A stretch of 64,000 nucleotides of DNA from Branchiostoma floridae (taxonomy: Eukaryota > Chordata > Leptocardii > Amphioxiformes > Branchiostomatidae). The notes beneath the pieces are model-generated. The model was not told the origin of the DNA, ran no database searches, and worked only from the letters and a program-made list of their open reading frames with translations. Shown one piece after another: positions 13,708 through 24,800 of the stretch (the first letter of the stretch is position 1; the number at the start of each line of letters is the position of its first letter). The stretch covers positions 11,760,964 through 11,824,963 of the forward strand of contig NC_049981.1 of assembly GCF_000003815.2 (NCBI RefSeq). Reading direction: 5' to 3'. A program made the position numbers and the translations under genes.

Positions 13708-14176
13708 GGTAGGAAGCTGACTTTAATGTGCGGATCTTGGTTGTCAGTATTGACTGCAAACCTAGAAATGGCTGTACAACATTTTGGTTTCCTTCGGATG
13801 ACCAATGCTAACAAAGACCACTTCAGTCTGTCATTTCTGTCAATGATTCAACTGAGTGCTCAGCTCAAAACCGATGTTAACCACTTCTGACATTACTTTA
13901 AAATGTATGTAAATATACATCAGAGTACAGAAATGGTGCATATTGTACAGCCTTTATACACATTGTACAACACAGACAAATGCTGTCAATGCCATTGTAT
14001 GATGTTGACACATGGCATACCGTTACTTCTGCTGAACTTTAAAGTTTACGAGTAAAGAATTCAAATTTTAAAGTACTACAGTGTTAGTTGTAAAGGATTT
14101 TAAGGTACTACACTGTTGGTTATAACAAAAATGTATCTGTAAGAACACTGTTGAATTGGAAAACACTGAACATTAC
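13708..14176. other. Non-coding stretch
   Basis: I see nothing gene-like here. There is an imperfect local duplication around 14070-14125 (AAAGTACTACAGTGTTAGTTGTAA and TAAGGTACTACACTGTTGGTTATAA) and otherwise unique AT-rich sequence. Confidence 0.5.
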
Positions 14177-14341
14177 CTGCCATTAGTCCTTGTGATTGTG
14201 AATGGCCACCATGTACACACACCTCGCTCTCCCAGACACACAACAAAGGGCTCCTTCAACAGGTGGCCATGACCTCTGACCTCACGCCTGCAGGGCCTTG
14301 ACCCGAATCCGTCCATGACCTTTGCCATAGTGTTGATGTTC
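14177..14341 (-). CDS. Candidate orphan exon (165 nt)
   Basis: A minus-strand segment has a good acceptor (TCTGGTTGCAG), a good donor (GGCAG|GTAATG) and one frame open across it (phase 2 in, phase 2 out). It reads NINTMAKVMDGFGSRPCRR through KEPFVVCLGERGVCTWWPF. It is GC-richer than its surroundings. I do not recognise the product. It could be a 5' exon of coronin, an exon of an unseen minus-strand gene, or a fortuitous match. The frame cannot continue directly into the phase-0 coronin exons. Confidence 0.3.
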
Positions 14342-14589
14342 CTGCAACCAGATGTTAGACTGAAAAGTTACGTTGAAAACCATTGTATATCAAAATGTAT
14401 GACAAATTATTTCTGTTAATTACAAATAATTAGTAACAGCACAGGCCAATTAGCACAGGCCAATTAAACTTAATTGATAGGAATGGACCTTAGTATAATC
14501 TTTTTGTTTAGAACAATACAGAGAAATGAATTTGCAGACACTACTGAGGGGTCAACACTTACCCCACACTTATGGGGAATTACAACACT

Positions 14590-14805
14590 ATTAGGGGTAG
14601 AAACTCTGCGTACAGACACTACTGGGGGTACGGACACTACTGGGGGTATGGACATTACTAGGGGTAGAGACACTTCTGGGGGTATGGACACTACTGTGGG
14701 TGAGGGTAAAGACAATACTGGGGGTACAGAAACTACTGGGAGTATGGCCATATAATGGGGGACTACGGGCAATAATGGGGGTATGGACACTACTAGCAAC
14801 TTCCC
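14590..14805. repeat. Minisatellite, ~18-bp unit (GGACACTACTGGGGGTAT)
   Basis: About nine imperfect copies of an 18-bp unit, with some 12- and 24-bp variants, follow one another. The array happens to be open on both strands (Thr/Gly-rich on plus, Val/Pro-rich on minus). There is no splice context, start or homology, so it is treated as a simple tandem array. Confidence 0.8.
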
Positions 14806-14829
14806 TTTTAATGGTACTGCAGCGAAACT

Positions 14830-15257
14830 TCCGGTTTTTGTATCACATATTCAGAACAAACTATGGACATGATTTTTAAGGGTTAGATTGCTCTTCTGTT
14901 AAGGAAAAAATGGCCTTAAACTTAAGTTTTAGCTCATTCATGCGGCTAGGGCATTTGTAGGGTAAAAATTCCAAAGTAGATAACTCAAGATAGGAATAAT
15001 GGATATTCATAATTTTTGGTATGTAGGTAGCTTGGACCAAAATGTACAAAATGAAATCCTCATTATGCAAATGGCGGGTATATTAGCATAATTAATGAGG
15101 ATATTCTATCATAGCCATTTTTCAACGTATCACTTGTCCCGAACATGATGTGGTCTTGACAATTTGGTGGCAAATAGCCATCTATTTGATATCTTAAGAC
15201 ACTGATGTAGAAACAACAAAAAATCTTGCTAAAAAAGTGGGGTTTGGCAACCAGACA
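14830..15257. other. Non-coding stretch
   Basis: AT-rich sequence without recognisable genes. It leads into the foldback repeat at 15258 and may include outer parts of that element. Confidence 0.45.
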
Positions 15258-15416
15258 AATAAGCCCTTCCACAGAAGTCAGAATGCATGTGCGGTGACAG
15301 ATTAATTCTACTAGGTAATATGTCAAAGTGTAACTTTCTGCATTTACAGTATTACCTAGAAATCCTCAATTTCCTGTCGTCACACATGCGTTCTGACTTC
15401 TGTGAAAGGGCTTATT
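15258..15416. repeat. Foldback (inverted-repeat) element with 43-bp arms
   Basis: The left arm 15258-15300 (AATAAGCCCTTCCACAGAAG...) and the right arm 15374-15416 are near-perfect reverse complements. Nested inside is a second inverted pair, CTAGGTAATA at 15311 and TATTACCTAG at 15350. The structure predicts a long hairpin typical of MITE or foldback elements. No protein is encoded. Confidence 0.7.
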
Positions 15417-16287
15417 GTTTCAAATTGCATAACAATGTCTCATATAACGTCCTTGACAATGCCCAGACGGGCTTGTTTACATTTGTGGGCCTTTACCCCC
15501 CTTTGACATAATACCTAGAATTTCTAATGTGAAATGGCCTGTATAACAACAATTTACACAACATTTCAAGCAAACACGGCTAACGAAATTCTGTCGCCTT
15601 TCAACTGCACTTTTTGACAATTTTGCAAAATGTCGCTTCTTCTTCTTCTGTCGCTTCTTGAGTGTACGGCACTGCATCATTTTAAACAACAAAAGTCAAC
15701 AACAAGAAAATCTGCACAAAAAGAAACGTTGCCAGAGGTTCCGGTTTAAAAATGGTCCAGATCCCTCATCAGTCGAGGCTTCATAATTTGACACGTTGTC
15801 GTCTACAGTGGGGTAAATCTTACTCACTTTGCGTACGTAGCGCCCCTCCTCGTCTCCCTCTCTAAAAATAATCTTTCAAACTTTGTCAGCTGAGGTCCGC
15901 AGTTTGGCTGGGGAAATGCCCGCCACTGTCACACACAGAGACACAAATTGGATGGCACGTATACATGTGCATCCAACGGTGGATTTCCGAAATGAAGGAG
16001 CCTCAACAGCTCGCTAAGAAAACAGACGATGCCCGTCATCTGCAACTTCATGAACTCGCTGCAGTACAAGGACGCCACTATCATTTAGCGGATCATAGTA
16101 GAACTGCAAGCAATATCGTCTGGAATATGATGTTGATGCTGATTGGACAAATAAGATCAAGTCACCAATCAATGCAGACGTATATTTGCTCTGCGGGGAT
16201 ATGACACTATTAGAATAGTCTCCCACCTAGCCGAATAGTAATAGGGGAATTTGGCCAAGTTAGGAATAAAAGCCAGGTAGGAGTGAA
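15417..16287. other. Non-coding stretch
   Basis: Short open frames on both strands have no homology, start context or splice signals that I trust. A polypyrimidine/CTT-rich patch lies near 15630-15660. Confidence 0.45.
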
Positions 16288-18110
16288 CAAGTCAAGTCAA
16301 GTCAAGTTTATTGCACAACGATTGTATCAGGTACAATGTATGACAAGTAACATGTATTACTAGCAACTACGAACTATCTACATGAGTATACTAATCTAAC
16401 ATAATAGAAAATAAGGCGGCATAGTGTATTTTACATTGTTAAAGCACGACTTCTCTTTTGCATAGCATTATATATATATTGGCCTAGGTGGACAGATATG
16501 GAGTCGGGACATGATAGAATTACATTGAATATTTCTCTACTTGTATTAGGTAGTGTTGTTCTGTTGTTACACATGGTCAATAACTTTTTCCTTTCTTCAT
16601 CATAACAAGGGCATATCATCAGGAAATGGTATTCATCTTCAATACTGTCTTTGCAGATGGGACACATTCTCTTTTCGGATGGTATATTTTTGTGACGACC
16701 CTTTTCAATTTCTAAACAATGTGCTCCAATCCTTAGTTTTGTTATGCTATTAGTGAATGATCTGTTTTGAATTGATAAAAGATAGTTTTCTAGCGCAAAG
16801 GTTGTCTTAATTTTCGAATATGTTGCCAGTTTACTAAAGTTTCTTATCTTTTGTCTCCAGTTCGAAAGATATGTGTCCTTTAGGCGTTCCTTGAACATGT
16901 TTCCAAAATATTTGGCATCGACATTAGGGTTTAGCCAAATATTTTGGAAACCATGTCTGCATAGTATATCTTGTACATGTGTAATCCATTCATGTTCTTG
17001 AGCAACAGCAGTGTCGTACGCTTTTTTAACAATTCTATCATTAGACATATTGTGTAATCTAAGCCAATATTTAATCAGTCGTGTCTGGGTGTCTATATAC
17101 AGTGGAAACACACCCAGCTCGCCCAGTACAGCAGCGTTAACAGAACTTCTAGGAACACTAAGCAATACATTACAGTAGTTAAGCAGTACATGTTCTAGAT
17201 CGGGAATCTCGTAGGAAATATTAGGCTGCTCTAGTGTTACGTTCTGATTTCTCAGGGCGTCTGATTGATATGTAATATTCATTTTGTCAGTATACTTCTT
17301 AAATCGAACAAGAACAGGACGGGTAGATGATGTATCATATTTCCTGCCAACACGGATAGCCTTAAGTATATTTACATCCGGTCCCAGTATCGGGGAAATG
17401 ATGTTTGATACTGTATCCCTAACACTTTCATTCGGATATTGCTTAATTCCTTTTAGGATGAGCTCTTTGCTTTGAGCGTTTGTTCCAAGTATTTCCCCGC
17501 AGTAGAGCAAGATCGGCTTGACTAGGCTTTGGAATAAATCCAAGGCAAGAGATATTGAGGGATTATGATTTGATGCTAGCAATGATTTAAGTTTAAAGGA
17601 TGCTCGCATAGCTTTTACTCTGAGTTGTTTATTGGCACGGTGAAATGATCCTGATGGTGTGATGTCTACTCCTAGGTAAGTGTAAAAGTTTGTGAAATTT
17701 ATAGGTTGTCCTTGTGACTGAAAGGGGGAGCGTTTATTATAGTTAGCTCGCCCATTTTTTGAAAATATCATAACTTTAGTTTTTTCTCTATTGATCGATA
17801 GTTTCCAAGTAGAACAAAATTTATCTAGTCTTTCTAGGCAATGCTTCAGACCCGTTTCCGATTTTGAGATGAGCACAAGGTCATCAGCCCAGAGAAGGCT
17901 GCTTATGGGGGTATCGTTTAGTATTACAGGGTCGCATAATGGTGATGACAATCTGTCTGGAAGATCATTAACAAATAGATTAAAAAGGAGTGGGCTTAGA
18001 TTGCATCCCTGACCGGCCGACTGGATAGCTGGGTAGACTGCAAAAGTCTGACTGAAATACCATAACAACGTATTTGTCCCTGGCCTATTAGGCCAAATTC
18101 TTCTCTTTTT
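16288..18110 (-). mobile_element. 5'-truncated non-LTR retrotransposon with RT fragment
   Basis: The minus strand carries the 3' half of a LINE-type element. The reading frame is intact for 545 codons to its stop. The 3' end at about 16288-16312 is a short (CTTGA)n-type pentanucleotide tail, as in several LINE clades that end in microsatellites instead of poly(A). The 5' end is truncated around 18070-18110, upstream of RT motif B. There is no second arm, LTR or integrase. Confidence 0.88.
16431..18068 (-). CDS. Reverse transcriptase, C-terminal 545 codons (LINE ORF2 remnant)
   Basis: Visible motifs in order: GQGCNLSPLLFNLFVNDLP (RT motif B, residues ~18-36), SSLLWADDLVLIS (the catalytic xxDD box with W in place of the usual Y/F-A, ~56-68), KLSINREKTKVMIFSK (motifs D/E), a long thumb/linker region, and near the C-terminus MCPICKDSIEDEYHFLMIC, a CCHC zinc knuckle (C-x2-C-x8-H-x4-C). 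The endonuclease and RT fingers are missing, so it cannot be an autonomous element. The absence of internal stops suggests a young insertion. The exact clade (CR1/L2/Jockey-like) cannot be settled by eye. Confidence 0.9.
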   Translation of the reverse strand: MLWYFSQTFAVYPAIQSAGQGCNLSPLLFNLFVNDLPDRLSSPLCDPVILNDTPISSLLWADDLVLISKSETGLKHCLERLDKFCSTWKLSINREKTKVMIFSKNGRANYNKRSPFQSQGQPINFTNFYTYLGVDITPSGSFHRANKQLRVKAMRASFKLKSLLASNHNPSISLALDLFQSLVKPILLYCGEILGTNAQSKELILKGIKQYPNESVRDTVSNIISPILGPDVNILKAIRVGRKYDTSSTRPVLVRFKKYTDKMNITYQSDALRNQNVTLEQPNISYEIPDLEHVLLNYCNVLLSVPRSSVNAAVLGELGVFPLYIDTQTRLIKYWLRLHNMSNDRIVKKAYDTAVAQEHEWITHVQDILCRHGFQNIWLNPNVDAKYFGNMFKERLKDTYLSNWRQKIRNFSKLATYSKIKTTFALENYLLSIQNRSFTNSITKLRIGAHCLEIEKGRHKNIPSEKRMCPICKDSIEDEYHFLMICPCYDEERKKLLTMCNNRTTLPNTSREIFNVILSCPDSISVHLGQYIYNAMQKRSRALTM

Positions 18111-21100
18111 TATCCATCTGACACGTCTGCTTGGATCTGTCCCGCCAGCCGTTCCCTAGCAACGTCAGTCCACCTGGTCTTGCAACATGTTGTCAAACTA
18201 CTCCTGATAATTAACTAACAAGCCCGTAGTTATAGCATTGCAATCACAGCTATTAACCTTAGCTTGGATGAGAAAAGGAAAAGATGGGTTGAAACCACTT
18301 ATTAAGATACAAAAAATGTACTACTGTACAATATGACACAGATACCTGCGTCTTTTATGTACATTTTAGTCCATTATATACTAGTAACTGTTCTGGCGAA
18401 TAATTATGGTCAAAAAGTAGGTCAAACGAACACCTCCTGTCGTTAAAACTTTACTTCTTTCAATAAGTAGATAAGAGAGAGTAACAAATAGATCTTACAC
18501 CTGTAACAATCTTTGCGTAAATGAGGTGGCAAAAAATGGCACTTAGCCTGTTTGTCGTTTGCTCATAGTTAAAGAGAGCGGGGTATGATGATACTGTGTA
18601 TTTGCCTGCGTACAAGTGTGAGCTTGCAGATAAATATTCGAACTGAAACATCGGTACTCTCAATACACTAAAAAGGGAAGATATTCAAAACATACAGACT
18701 ACATCACTTAGTCAAGAAACTGAGAAGATTCTGACATTAATGATAATATACAGCTGGTAATTTTAATCAAAAGGCTGGAAATACGCGATAAAATCATGTA
18801 TAGATGACATCTACATTGTGGAATAACAAGATAATGGATCAATTGGTTTCAGTTCAATTGGTGTACTCATTTATTTCGAGGTTGCTGATGTTGTCAAAAC
18901 AAACAACAACTAGAAAGGTAACATTTGCAAGCAAATGCAGAATGTTTACCTTCACATGGTCTAGCCTAGCATTTCTACCTGAAGGGTAAACTGATTTAGT
19001 TGAAGATGTTGATACAGGATAAGTCAAGAAGGTACAAATAATTGTTGATAATTTTTTTATGTGTAACGTTATGCATCTTGAATAATGAACCCAATGTTCA
19101 ATGTTGTTTCAAACAGGGTTTCTCATCATCACCTCATCTGAGTCCCATAGCTATAAGCCACAGGGGCAGTCTGTCCACAAAGGTTTCTGACGGTCGTCAA
19201 CATGGTTTACTCGACGAAATTTAGCGTGGGGAAGGCGGTCATCTGCGGGAGGGTCATGGCCTAGGAATTTTTTTCGGCTTGGGGGAGGGCCATGGAGAAA
19301 TTTCTTGGCTTGTGGCTAGAGAGCCATGGTTAAAAAACTGGTTTCCTTCGACAATATGTATTCAAATGTTAAAAAATTAAAGCTTTGAATCACTCGGAAA
19401 TTCATAATCTCTGACTTGGTGCAGGACGCGCGCCGCGAAGTTCAGTTGATAACATAAGAATAAGTTAAATTTTACGCTATTCGTCATTGTTGACGGACAA
19501 ACTCTGCGCGTAAGTATAGACAAATTTTGCAAAAATCTGTAGAACATCAGCGGATGTTTGCGGACGGTGCTGACTTAGATGATAACTCCTAACGCCCGCC
19601 GGCGGCGAGAGAGAAGCGAGAAGCGACTGGTCGAACCCAGTCGGTGCCGCGCCCCTCCCCCTACTGTTCTGGTCAGTCGCATCGTGCTAGCGCCGATGTT
19701 TTTGTTGTCATTTTCCCGGCCCCGATTAACTGTCAGTTATTGCTACCATAGAAGTAAAAAAAATCTCAAAATATGTGAATTTAAATGTGTGAGGTACTTT
19801 CAAAATGGTCTCCGGTAAGCCGATCGGACCTCACATGCTTGCGTTCTATATGGGGGCGGGGCGCTACATGAAACGTGACAAATAGGTTTGCTTTTGATTC
19901 TTTAATTAACTGCTTATAAAATATGGACCGAATCTACAGGTGTCTGACAAGCTGCAACAAATGTAGGCTGACTGTCTTTAAAAATTAAGATGTCGGAGAT
20001 ATTTCCCAAAAGGTAGGCAGAGATTTGTTGATGTTGGCGGTGTTGTTTTTTCGTAATGATATTCTTAGTCGGACTGTCACAAACAGTGCATTTAGCCCAT
20101 TTCTCCGCGAAAACATCAGCTAGATTGTGCTAGATACAGCCTCACATGAGACAAGAAGTACATACAGTCACAATTTTATTGTCAAAGGGAAGCCAAAATA
20201 TTATAGAATTGAATTCTTCTGAAGAGAGCAAAATTAAAACAAGCCTACCAAGTTACGGCGCACTGTCTAGCTTAACGTTAGCACAAATTCGGAATGTACA
20301 TTCACAAAAACGTCTCACAGAGTTTGCCGCTTGTACTACGCAGCGCGAAGGGTTCTCCTCAGCATGCTCAGTCACACGTTTACGTTTTCTATGATTACCA
20401 AGTGTGAAATCGAAGGTTACACATATCCTATTTATGTCTCAGTAAGAGCGCAGCGCGATCGCCGTCTAGTGGAAAGGGGGCCTTACCAACCTATAAATCG
20501 CACAAATTGACAGAAACAGCTGGTTAGCGTAATCGCTAAAATTGCCACAAATCTATTCGTTCACGTCCCGCAGTTGCCGAGCACTCTCAGACCAGAAATT
20601 GATATGGCTACCCCTGCACACTGCACGTGATCTTCACAGTACGCTGCAAATCTTCGTTATGCTTCCTGTCACAGTCCATCTGTGTAAACTCATTCATATT
20701 TTGAACTGCTCAATCATTTCAGAGCCCGCAATCCATATTTCATAAATTTCTTTTATTCTTAGCAAACAATTTTGATTTACGTTTGATGTACGTAGTTTGT
20801 TTATGCCCTCATTATCAATACGTTCCGCCCTGCCCACTTCAAAACCCGTCCGCCTGTCAATCATGCAAACTTCAAGGGGTTAGGTTTCTGCTACATTAAA
20901 CTTTTGCGTTGACTTGTGCTAATTTGTGCCTAGGGATTTGTGCTGTGCCGGCCACTCCCACCGTGTACTGTACGTAGCTTAATTGTAATTAATTTCTTCA
21001 TCTTTTATTACTTCTTGGCAAAATGAATTCCACAAATCATTCAGAGGACGGCTTCTGCCTCAATTCAGGCCGTCCAAAGTAAGATGAAGTCATCATTTGA

Positions 21101-21769
21101 CTGGCGGACACTTCCGCGTTGCGTAGCAGCGGTCGTTGACCTCGTTCGAACATCGTGTTCCATATCTCCCGGGCGGGTTCCATAGCTACCGGTCATTGAC
21201 CCCGGGTCCTTAGAACATAGTTCTAACGTTCTACGGGGGCTCGAAAGTTCGATTTTGTGTTAAAATTGCTATTTTTTTCACCCTTTTTTGCTCAATAAAA
21301 TCATCAAAGAAGATACACACAGACAAGAAGGTGAACATTTCGCGTAACCTTTGACCCAAAGTGACATATTGTCTACTTTCCCGTAACCCATTGAGGCATT
21401 CACACATATTCCCCTAATTCTATGTCTTTGAATTCTTAAGTGTGAAAGGAAATTTTGTAAATAGCAACTCAAGTCATTTTTTTTACAATAATCATACATT
21501 GCTGGTCTAGAGCATACTAAAGCAACATCGATATCGTTCAGTGTACGTTTATAAACCATAGCCCTCCTTGATCATTAGGAGAAAAAGCCCGTTTTGTTCT
21601 TTTGGAACAGCCCGCGGCAGAGACTTGGGGTGAAGACAAGTGGTGGTGAAAGTGTGTCAGATTGTGCACGTTTAAGGTCCGACGCACTATGACACGAACA
21701 TAGCTGCACCTGTGGAGATCCCCGTCTTCAAAACGGAGCTGCGTGCAGGTGGGAGTACGGAAATACCTG
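18111..21769. other. Intergenic stretch with a CpG-rich patch before the mucin gene
   Basis: No coding exon was recognised. Two GC/CpG-richer zones stand out. One is at 19425-19700 (GACGCGCGCCGCG, GCCCGCCGGCGGCGAG), the other at roughly 20540-21240. Either may hold a promoter, but neither abuts an identified first exon. A short repeat at 18915-18985 (AGGTAACATTTGC...GCAAATGCAGAATG) has relatives near 41840 and 42892. Confidence 0.4.
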
Positions 21770-21793
21770 ATGGAAGCTACAGGTGGAACTAAG

Positions 21794-21863
21794 ATGCGAA
21801 TTTTGCTGTTGGGGATATTGCTTCTGCTTCTGGACGGGATCCAAGGAACGTCTGCACAGTCAG
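21794..21863 (+). CDS. Mucin gene exon 1: signal peptide
   Basis: ATG at 21794 gives MRILLLGILLLLLDGIQGTSA, a basic residue followed by a strong Leu/Ile core and small residues before the likely cleavage site. The exon ends TCAG|GTAAAT in phase 1, as required by exon 2. An earlier in-frame ATG at 21770 would add MEATGGTK before this core. I prefer 21794 because it places the hydrophobic core at the very N-terminus. The next coding exon is 3.9 kb away. Confidence 0.8.
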
Positions 21864-24800
21864 GTAAATGTCCCGTGTTGTTGTACGTGCTACTGCCTTG
21901 TCATAAAATGACTCCATCGACGAGCTAGAACGGATGTTTGAACCATGGGAGAATAGTATTAGGCCAAATAAAAATGAAGAAAATTTATCAAGAGTGTGCG
22001 AGAAGTAAGATCAATATTAGAGAAGTAAGAAATAAAAGTTTTCCCTACAATGGAGTAAGGTGTTGGTTAGGGTTAACGTTACTAGTATGTCACTCAGATT
22101 GGCACAGATTCGTTTCAAAGTCCCCGTGTGAGAACAAATCTAACGACCTTACCGGTTCCATGATTTGGAACGTAGCATCATGTTTATTTTCATAATTCAC
22201 AGGATTTGTTTTAAAAAAGGAGTCAACATTCTGGTCGCGCAATAGACCGTATTATGATTAACCACACTAAGTTGTGTAATTGTTCGATTTCTACCATAAG
22301 ATGCTTTAATTCATCAAAGGAGCTACTCAGCTGTGTAGTTTTGAACTATATTTTTGCCCAGTCTACTACAATGATGTCGAACAACGTTGTGTTAGAAGAT
22401 TCTAGAAGAAACTGACACTTTCTGCAACAGGTGATTTGGTTGTGGATGGCTAAAACCGGTTTGAACTGCATGATTCCCATGGGAGTTTCTGTGCATCGGT
22501 GTGTATGTTAGATAGCTGCAAACCATTACTTATTAAATTCCTCACTCCGACACATGGAAACACACGTTTTAATAATGTGTGCAGTTTCCTTAGGACCGCT
22601 TCTCGTTTTTACTTCATTTGTTAAGAGAAAGTATTGGCGAGGATGTGTGTGTTGTGTGTGTGTGTGTGGGTGTGGGTGGGGGGGGGGCTTGCCTGTTTAA
22701 CTTAAATACATATCTACTGGCGATAGCTGATGGGTAACAAAACATGACAAACAGAAAGAGATCTAGAAGATCTAATCAACGTTGAACACATAATGTACTT
22801 TGCAGATGGTTGAAGAACAATCAAAGTAGATAAAATCAAAGTAGACAAAATACTTAGCAGGCATCGTTTCTGTAATGATTAACAGTATCAATCAAAAATG
22901 ATTGATGGAGATTTTATACTGTACTGGTGGTGTTACAGACAATTTATCGGACAGCCTAATGGAAATGTTGGAGGAAAAAAATTATACATAATTGTCATTC
23001 TGTCTTATATAATGGTTTATTTGGCAAGCATGTCATACGGATCGCAGCCTTGCGGCTGAATTGAGGTAATGGCATTACATTCAGCACAATTATGACTTCA
23101 TGCAATATAAACGATACAATTCCTAGCACATTAAGATAAGAAGCAAGGTTTAAAATATCTATAAATGAATTACGCGATTAAAAACTAATATGGCACATTC
23201 AATTAATCGTGATTTTCCATCATATTGCACTAAGGTACATACGCAGTGGGTAAAGAGCAGCAAACAGGTCAGTTCGGGATTCAGATGTGCTTTTGCATCA
23301 GTACTAGGATGAATTTAGCAGTCTGACAAGGAAAGGAATGCTGCTGTTATGGTACCGGGCAGTTCTAGTGAGAACAGAGTTCAGATTATTACAAGTTCTG
23401 GTGAGACGGCCGTTGATTTCGCCACGGGACGGTGGAAGCCAGTCACGGTAGAGGGGAGATCTTAACAGTCTGAGTCCGAACTTTCTACATAACAGGGTCC
23501 GTCTCGCCTCAAGTGTCGGGAGGTTGAGTTGTTGGCAGGCCTCTAAGTAGGAGGAGTAGTGCTTGCCTAGAATTGTGCGGCACGCACGACGTTGTATTTT
23601 CTCAAGTTGTGACGCTTGGGTACTGATGAGACCTGGACTCCAGGTGGGTGCAGCGTATTCGAGGAGCGGCCGAACATAGCATGTGTACACTGCTAGAAGG
23701 TCTTCCTGGGGGAGGTGGAACTTCTTTAGTTGTCTTAAGAGGAAAATGCGCTTTGAGCTCTGTTTGGTGATGTGAGTGACATGTGTGGCCCATTTCAGGT
23801 CAGCCTGTCTTCATTACCTAAACAACAGGTACTAAACAAACTTTGCGTAACTGTTACTCAAACTCCATCGAAGTTTGAAGCCCATATCAGATAATGTGTT
23901 GCATATAATCGTCTAAGGAAGGCAAATCAAGATTAGTACCAAAAACCGGTAGTTACATATTTCTGTCCAATTCAGAGCACTGTATTTGTCAGTCATGGTT
24001 ATCCTACATTTGGTACCGACTGTAAACAAAAGATGTTATGTTTGTATGCTGAGTAACCAATAACACAACATTACTGATGCGTGTAGAGCGTGTAGAGGTT
24101 CTGGTGTTATGTGGTTGTGCAGCCAATATTGTAGATCAAAATCAGCTCTCCTTATTTTTTATCACCGCAAAATTTCCCTTTCAAATGAACGACGTAATGC
24201 CACCACAATGGTCGCTCTGGGATTATAACATTTTTTCCACCTTGTCCAACAACTGTGCAAACCGTACCTGGTTGTGATGTAGGTTTTCAGTGACGTAAGT
24301 CCGAATGAAAAACTTGAAAGTTGTGATACGAATTGTCATTTTTTTTGGCAAGGAAACAGCCTTCCCATGAATGTCGGATGTTTCGGTTCCTGGACAATTC
24401 GTCTCGTAGCCCGGTTTTTAGACGTTTCGCTATCAGATGATGGTCTAACCCTAACCTTTAACTCAACCCTAACCCTAACCTTAACCTTAACCATTCATAA
24501 TCATATCACCGTATAGTCCCTGACCTGGTCGCCCTGATCATGGCGGCTTGGGGCCGAGCTGTCCAGGTGCCGAAACACCCTGATACCAAGATCTCAGGAC
24601 ATCGTAAATTATACATCAAGTTTTCAACACCACTTAGACACATGGGGAGCAACCCAGGCTTCGGGGCTGGGCGTTTTGAGTTTAGACATCGGATGGAAAA
24701 AATGCATTATTTCCAGACGTTTAAACTCATGCATCACCTAGTGTCCGGAATCCGTGCAACCAGAGCACCACTGCTTACGGATATATACTGAAATCTATAA

